Shown in pieces: positions 4,636 through 8,465 of a DNA stretch of 8,465 nt. This DNA comes from an uncultured Dermatophilus sp. (lineage in GTDB: Bacteria > Actinomycetota > Actinomycetes > Actinomycetales > Dermatophilaceae). Under the pieces are notes generated by a model, which did no database searches, was not told where the DNA came from, and was given only the letters and a program-made list of their open reading frames with translations. Location: assembly GCA_945876925.1 (NCBI GenBank), contig CAMCQD010000058.1, positions 1 to 8,465 of the forward strand. Direction: 5' to 3'. Each line of letters begins with the position of its first letter. Positions within the stretch are counted from its first letter, which is position 1. A program made the position numbers and the translations under genes.

Positions 4636-5709
4636 TCAGTCCGGGGTCACTGCCGAGAGGAACAGCGCGAAGGTCACCGGCTTGCCGCGGGCCAGCTCCA
4701 GCCGCCCGCCGTACCCTTCGGCAAGTGAGCGGGCCAGCGCCAGCCCCAGCCCCGAGCCGGAGGTGCTGACCTCCTTGTCGAACACGTACGGCGCGATCGA
4801 GGGGTCGATGCCCGGGCCCTCGTCGGTGACGTCGATGATCACCGAGGGACCCGAGAGCCGCACATCCACGATCGTGGTGCCGGCGCCGTGGGCCAGCGAG
4901 TTCTCGATGAGCACCCCGAGGATCTGAGTGAGCGCCACCGAGGTCGCCCACACCTGCACCCCGCGGATCCCGGTGACGTGCACCGCCCGGCCCCGCTGCT
5001 CGAATTTCGGCTGCCACAGCCGCTGCAGTTCGGCGATGACCCGGTCGACCCGCACCGGCCGCGGCGTCTCCACCGTGCGCCGGGCCCGGCGCAGCAGCGC
5101 GTCAACCGTGTCGGCGAGGCGTTCTACCTGCTCGATGGCGATCTCGGCTTCTTCGTGCGCGATTGAGAGGTCATCGGTCTCGGAGATCTCCTCCAGCCGC
5201 ATGAGCAGCGCGGTCAGCGGGGTGCGCAGCTGGTGGGAGGCGTCTGCGGTGAAGTCCCGCTCGGCCGCCAGGGTGGTGATGAGACGGCGGGCGCTGCGGT
5301 CCAGTTCGCTGGTTACCGCGTCGATTTCGGTGATGCCGCTCTCGGTCTGCCGGATCCTCGGGTCGCCTTCGCCGAGCTGCTTGGCGTCCGATGCGAGCAC
5401 GACCAGCGGCTCGGAGACCTTGCCGGCCTGGTAGCGCACCACCGCGAAGACGCATGCCCCGGCCACGGCCATGAGCATGAGCGCCATCCCGAATAGCACG
5501 AGGGACCAGCCGAGCGACCCCGGGAACTGGGCTATGACCCGCCCGGACTGGAATGAGCGCACCAGCCAGACCGTGAACGCCACGGTGGGCACGGTGACGA
5601 CGATGAGCGAGAGCACCACCGCCAGGGTGGTCGAGCGCAGCAGGCTCTCCCGCACCGATACCGATCTGGTGCGCCCGCTTGGTTCTCCCGGCAGCCAGCC
5701 TCCCGCCAC
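4636..5709 (-). CDS. Two-component sensor histidine kinase
   Basis: A membrane-bound sensor kinase, presumably for the response regulator just upstream. The protein has 357 residues. Two membrane helices at about 28-50 and 67-91 enclose an outside loop of only about 16 residues. A HAMP-like linker (about 92-145) leads into the dimerisation helix with the phospho-accepting His159 in FTADASHQLRTPLTAL. The ATPase domain shows the N-box LIENSLAHG (Asn270), DEGPGIDP (296-303), YVFDKEV (308-314) and the G-box GSGLGLALA (318-326); all key residues are present. GTG 5709 is used as the start, 18 bp after the regulator's stop, with a weak GAGGA upstream. GTG 5655 (Val19) would give a shorter N-terminus. 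The signal is unknown; the tiny loop suggests membrane or intramembrane sensing, not a periplasmic ligand. Confidence 0.95.
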   Translation of the reverse strand: MAGGWLPGEPSGRTRSVSVRESLLRSTTLAVVLSLIVVTVPTVAFTVWLVRSFQSGRVIAQFPGSLGWSLVLFGMALMLMAVAGACVFAVVRYQAGKVSEPLVVLASDAKQLGEGDPRIRQTESGITEIDAVTSELDRSARRLITTLAAERDFTADASHQLRTPLTALLMRLEEISETDDLSIAHEEAEIAIEQVERLADTVDALLRRARRTVETPRPVRVDRVIAELQRLWQPKFEQRGRAVHVTGIRGVQVWATSVALTQILGVLIENSLAHGAGTTIVDVRLSGPSVIIDVTDEGPGIDPSIAPYVFDKEVSTSGSGLGLALARSLAEGYGGRLELARGKPVTFALFLSAVTPD

Positions 5710-5727
5710 CGCGCGGTCACGTCCTCA

Positions 5728-6411
5728 TCAGGCGGCGTCTTCAGGGCGCTCGAAACGGAACCCGACGCCGCGCACCGTGGTGATGAACCGTGGCCGCGTG
5801 ACATCGTCGCCGAGCTTCTTGCGGAGCACGGAGACGTGCATGTCGAGCGTCTTGGTGGAGCCGAACCACTGGGTGTCCCACACCTCGCGCATGAGCTGCT
5901 CGCGGGAAACCACCTTGCCCTGCTCCCGGATGAGCACCCGCAGCAGGTCGAATTCCTTGACGGTCAGCTGCAGTTCCTGGTCGCCCAGGAAGGCCCGCCG
6001 GGCGAGGGCGTCGATGCGCACTCCGTCGGCGTCGGCCGCGCTGGACTTGCCGTTGGAGCGGCGCAGCACGGCGCGCACCCGCGCGAGGAATTCCGCCAGC
6101 CGGAACGGCTTGGTCACGTAGTCGTCGGCGCCCGCGTCGAGCCCGACTACCGCGTCGACCTCGTCGGCCCGGGCGGTGAGCATGAGGATGGGCGAGGTCC
6201 GTCCCTCGGCGCGCAGCCGCCAGCACACTTCGAGACCGTCCATTGAGGGCAGGCCGATATCGAGAATGACCAGGTCCGGATCGGCCTGGCCCTCCCGGTA
6301 TGCCTCCATCCCGTCAGCGCAAATGGTGACCTCGTAACCTTCACGGCGCAGCGCCCGCGCCAAGGGCTCGCTGATGGCCGAGTCATCCTCAGCGAGAAGC
6401 ACGCTCGTCAT
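5728..6411 (-). CDS. OmpR-family response regulator
   Basis: A DNA-binding transcription regulator, phosphorylated by the adjacent kinase. The protein has 227 residues. The receiver domain (about 1-118) has the acidic pair in LLAEDD (Glu8, Asp9), phospho-acceptor Asp51 in LVILDIGLPSMDG, Thr79 in LMLTA and Lys101 in YVTKPF, so all switch residues are intact. The winged-helix output domain (about 130-222) includes LTVKEFDLLRVL, the recognition-helix region KTLDMHVSVLRKKLG and the end ITTVRGVGFRF. ATG 6411 fits the family N-terminus exactly. The frame stays open to an ATG at 6480, but those 23 residues are not family-like and would cross the promoter. There is no Shine-Dalgarno sequence; a promoter ending six bases before ATG 6411 implies a leaderless mRNA. 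It forms an operon with the kinase (18-bp gap). Its target genes cannot be told from the window. Confidence 0.97.
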   Translation of the reverse strand: MTSVLLAEDDSAISEPLARALRREGYEVTICADGMEAYREGQADPDLVILDIGLPSMDGLEVCWRLRAEGRTSPILMLTARADEVDAVVGLDAGADDYVTKPFRLAEFLARVRAVLRRSNGKSSAADADGVRIDALARRAFLGDQELQLTVKEFDLLRVLIREQGKVVSREQLMREVWDTQWFGSTKTLDMHVSVLRKKLGDDVTRPRFITTVRGVGFRFERPEDAA

Positions 6412-6417
6412 ACTCAA

Positions 6418-6446
6418 ATGGTAGGCACCCAGCGTCGATCGCCCAA
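6418..6446 (-). promoter_or_regulatory. Promoter for leaderless regulator-kinase mRNA
   Basis: On the minus strand TTGGGC (plus 6446-6441) and TACCAT (plus 6423-6418) are separated by exactly 17 bp, and six bases lie between TACCAT and ATG 6411. This is a good housekeeping-type promoter with a start-codon transcription start. It lies in the 84-bp gap after the cyclase gene, so the two-component pair can be expressed independently of the biotin ligase and cyclase. It is the best promoter in the window. Confidence 0.6.
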
Positions 6447-6495
6447 GACACTTGACTCGGTCGTGTCGCAATTCAGTCACGAATCCCGCTGGAAT

Positions 6496-7782
6496 TCACT
6501 CGACTTCGTCAGCACCGTCAGTACATTCGGCGGGTTCGCGGGTGTCGTCTGCAGCCGAAACGGTGACCGGTCCGCGCCGGGACGGCCCCCCCGTCCGGCG
6601 CAGTTCCCACAGCGGCGTCAGCCCTAGTCCCTGCAGTGGCCGCGGCGGCATGCTGCGCATCTCGAAACCTGAGACGCTGGTCAGGGACGCCTGGGTAGCG
6701 TTGTCGACGACGACGGTGTCGGGCTGGGCGGTGCTGGTCAGCCGGCTGGCCCGGTTGACGGTGGTGCCGAACACATCCCCCGAGTAGGCCACGACCGCCC
6801 CGGTTGCCAGGCCGACCCGCAGCGACGGCAGCCCCGGCAGGCTGCGCAGCGCGTCGATGAGGTCCAGCCCGATCGCTGCCGCCGACGCCGCCCGGGCGCA
6901 GACGAAGAGCACCTCATCGCCGAGTGTCTTGACGATCCGGCCGCCGTGCGCGGTCACCACGTCGGCCGCGAGCGCTTCGAAGTCACCCACGAGGGTGGAC
7001 ACCTCCCGCTCCGAGAGCCGCGAGACCACGCTGGTGAAGCCGACCAGGTCGGCGAACCCGACGGAGCGGTCGGTGTGCGGTTCCGGTGAGGTGCCGTCGT
7101 CCTCGTTGACGAGCTGGCCCAGTGAGGCGGTGAGGTGCCGCCGCCAGGCGTACACCAGCATCGGCTCGAGCTGGTCGGCGATGGCGAGGAGGATATCGAC
7201 GACCTCGTGCCGTTCGGCGTCGGACAGGCTGGCCGACCAGGAGTCGGCTGCCTCGCCGATGCGGCGGCTGGCGACGCTCTCCATCACCAGGTTGGTCTGC
7301 CATTCGGCTAGCCGGTCGGTGGAGCGTGCCAGGGAGCGGGCCAGTTCCAGCAGGAGCTCGTCGTCGATCACCGGGTTGCCGCGCAGGGCGCTGAGCGCGC
7401 CGACCACGTCCAGGTCGGCATCGGTGAAGGCCATGTCGTCGCTGCCCAGTCCCGGGAATCCCAGGGAATGCCAGATCCGCCGGGCGGTGAGGAACGGCAG
7501 CCGGGCCTGGCGGGCGACCTCACGGCGCCGCACCCGGTGCTCGCGGCCCAGCAGCCGGGAGATGATGGCCGCGCGCAGTGAGTTACCGGCCGGGACCCGG
7601 CCAGGGCAGCCATCGTCGTGGATGTGGGCGCTGCCCGGCCTGGTCACCGGCAGCACCCACTCCTCGTCCCCGGAGCGCGTGGGCACGGCGAAGATGCCGC
7701 GCAGGTCGGGCCAGGCCCGGTCGGCAGCAGCGGCACGAGGACCCGACTCATAGCCCTCGGCGAGCGTCATATCCGCAATCAT
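6496..7782 (-). CDS. Class III adenylate cyclase with N-terminal regulatory domain
   Basis: Makes cAMP from ATP; there are no membrane helices, so it is probably cytoplasmic. The protein has 428 residues. The cyclase domain (about 237-395) has both metal-binding aspartates, Asp245 in FADLVGFT and Asp289 in KTLGDE. The substrate-specifying pair Lys285 and Asp336 (SGDVFG) indicates ATP over GTP, and the transition-state residues Asn343 and Arg347 are in VNRASRL, so it should be active. The part at about 75-225 (REVARQARLPFLTARRIWHSLGF, then MAFTDADLDVV and RLAEWQ) resembles the adenylate cyclase regulatory domain of mycobacterial Rv1264, which is pH-responsive and autoinhibitory. The first 70 residues and the acidic last 30 are unrecognised. 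ATG 7782 overlaps the biotin ligase stop as ATGA with GGGAAGGGG just upstream; ATG 7770 is an alternative with a looser spacing. The overlap suggests coupled translation. Confidence 0.93.
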   Translation of the reverse strand: MIADMTLAEGYESGPRAAAADRAWPDLRGIFAVPTRSGDEEWVLPVTRPGSAHIHDDGCPGRVPAGNSLRAAIISRLLGREHRVRRREVARQARLPFLTARRIWHSLGFPGLGSDDMAFTDADLDVVGALSALRGNPVIDDELLLELARSLARSTDRLAEWQTNLVMESVASRRIGEAADSWSASLSDAERHEVVDILLAIADQLEPMLVYAWRRHLTASLGQLVNEDDGTSPEPHTDRSVGFADLVGFTSVVSRLSEREVSTLVGDFEALAADVVTAHGGRIVKTLGDEVLFVCARAASAAAIGLDLIDALRSLPGLPSLRVGLATGAVVAYSGDVFGTTVNRASRLTSTAQPDTVVVDNATQASLTSVSGFEMRSMPPRPLQGLGLTPLWELRRTGGPSRRGPVTVSAADDTREPAECTDGADEVE

Positions 7783-8465
7783 GCCCCTTCCCGGGCGCGG
7801 ATGTGAACCACGTCACCGGCAAGAATCTCGTCGTCCGTGCCGTTCTCGTCAACGATGGCCAGCTGCCCCCCGTCGGTGATCCCGGTTGCCCGGGCCCGGC
7901 GCACCCGGTCGCCGGGCAAGTGGACGTCGATGAGCGCCCCCGGGGTGACGCAGGCAGCCCGGTAGTCCGCCTTCAGGCGCCGCAGGGCCTCCCCTCCGGC
8001 GCGCCACGCGGCATGGCGCGCGGCGACCTGCGCGGCGATCGCCTCGGCGACGTCCTCGCGCGTGATCGCGCCGGGATCACCCGTGCACAGATGCAGCGAG
8101 GTGGCCGCCAGCGCCGTCCCCTCCGGCGCGGGCAGGGCGGTCAGCGGCACGGTGACGTTCACGCCTGCCCCGGCCACGACCAGCGGCTCACCGGACGCGT
8201 GCTGGCACAGGATGCCGGACACCTTGGCCGGGGCACCCGGCGGAGAGCCGGCCGGGGCGCTGGTGAGGGGTGCCCCGGTGATGAGCACGTCGTTGGGCCA
8301 CTTGAGCACCACCTGCACCCCCGGGCAGCCGGCCACGGCGAGCAGCCCGGCCAGGGCGTCGCGCACTCCCAGCCCGGTCGCCAGCGGCACCCAGCCCGGC
8401 TCGCCGGAACCGGCCGCGCCCGGATGAGGCGTCATCGGCAGCACCATCGACATGGCGATGCTGGT
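7779..8465 (-). CDS. birA: Biotin-protein ligase (BirA), 5' end outside window
   Basis: Activates biotin as biotinyl-AMP and attaches it to the carrier lysine of biotin-dependent carboxylases; in actinomycetes these are mainly acyl-CoA carboxylases. 228 residues are visible, and the frame is open through the right edge, beginning TSIAMSMVLP, so the first part including the biotin-loop glycine motif is missing. An internal ATG at 8453 is not the real start. LKWPNDVLITG (visible residues 54-64) is the central signature, AKVSGILCQ follows at 80-88, and VVAGAGVNV at 96-104 is the usual third motif. A Pro/Gly/Ser-rich insert (about 65-79) separates the first two. The C-terminal small domain (about 180-228) has the expected SH3-like strands. 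Whether an N-terminal DNA-binding domain exists cannot be seen. The stop overlaps the cyclase start by 4 bp. Confidence 0.94.
   Translation of the reverse strand, partial: TSIAMSMVLPMTPHPGAAGSGEPGWVPLATGLGVRDALAGLLAVAGCPGVQVVLKWPNDVLITGAPLTSAPAGSPPGAPAKVSGILCQHASGEPLVVAGAGVNVTVPLTALPAPEGTALAATSLHLCTGDPGAITREDVAEAIAAQVAARHAAWRAGGEALRRLKADYRAACVTPGALIDVHLPGDRVRRARATGITDGGQLAIVDENGTDDEILAGDVVHIRAREGA

Noticed and set aside
4019..4927. 302-codon plus-strand frame through the GtrA gene and into the kinase gene
   Set aside because: Out of frame with GtrA, spans the convergent intergenic hairpins and runs antisense to the kinase; the sequence is Ser/Arg/Pro-rich without domains.
6857..7753. 298-codon plus-strand frame antisense to the cyclase
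   Set aside because: Ser/Arg-rich low-complexity translation opposite a clear cyclase domain.
1..8465. Mobile elements, CRISPR arrays, toxin-antitoxin or defence genes, tRNA or rRNA genes
   Set aside because: I looked on both strands and saw no transposase, integrase, repeat-spacer pattern, tRNA-like cloverleaf or defence protein; the genes are housekeeping, signalling and envelope types.

Overview
The window looks like a chromosomal core region of a high-GC actinomycete, probably a filamentous or related Actinobacterium. The reasons are very high GC with GC-rich third codon positions, GTG starts, a typical actinobacterial gene set, and several starts that look leaderless. I see no insertion sequence, phage gene, CRISPR array, tRNA or rRNA. 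The species cannot be named from the sequence alone.

Layout. (1) Positions 1-600 (+) are the C-terminal part of a UDP-glucose 6-dehydrogenase, cut by the left edge. (2) Positions 601-838 hold no gene but have a cluster of inverted repeats: a perfect 34-bp palindrome at 634-667, a TTACA-N4-TGTAA element at 671-684 and an ACGAAA-N6-TTTCGT element at 731-748. (3) Two plus-strand envelope genes of unknown function follow: a 70-residue exported or membrane protein (839-1051) and a lipoprotein with six cysteines (1156-1848). The lipoprotein gene runs head-on into purE, and the two coding regions overlap by 16 bp. (4) purK and purE (minus strand, 3855-1833) encode the two bacterial steps from AIR to CAIR in purine synthesis, with a strong GC hairpin between them. 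(5) A GtrA-family membrane protein (3964-4503, +) is divergent from purK. (6) On the minus strand, reading right to left, lie a biotin-protein ligase cut by the right edge, a class III adenylate cyclase, an OmpR-type response regulator and its histidine kinase. The ligase and cyclase overlap by 4 bp (ATGA). The regulator and kinase are 18 bp apart, and the regulator has its own convincing promoter.

How the genes fit together. The UDP-glucose dehydrogenase supplies UDP-glucuronate, and the GtrA-like protein is of a type linked to moving lipid-linked sugars, so both suggest cell-envelope polysaccharide. purE/purK are housekeeping. The ligase-cyclase overlap ties biotin loading of acyl-CoA carboxylases to cAMP production. 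The cyclase has an N-terminal region resembling the autoinhibitory domain of mycobacterial Rv1264-type cyclases. From memory, similar neighbourhoods (biotin ligase, cyclase, two-component pair, GtrA, purK, purE) occur in Streptomyces and relatives, so the arrangement is probably conserved, not newly acquired.

I found no clear novel multi-gene system. The best leads are the inverted-repeat cluster at 634-748, the two uncharacterised envelope proteins downstream of it, and the repeated TANNNT-6/7 nt-start signature before the regulator, purK and the lipoprotein.
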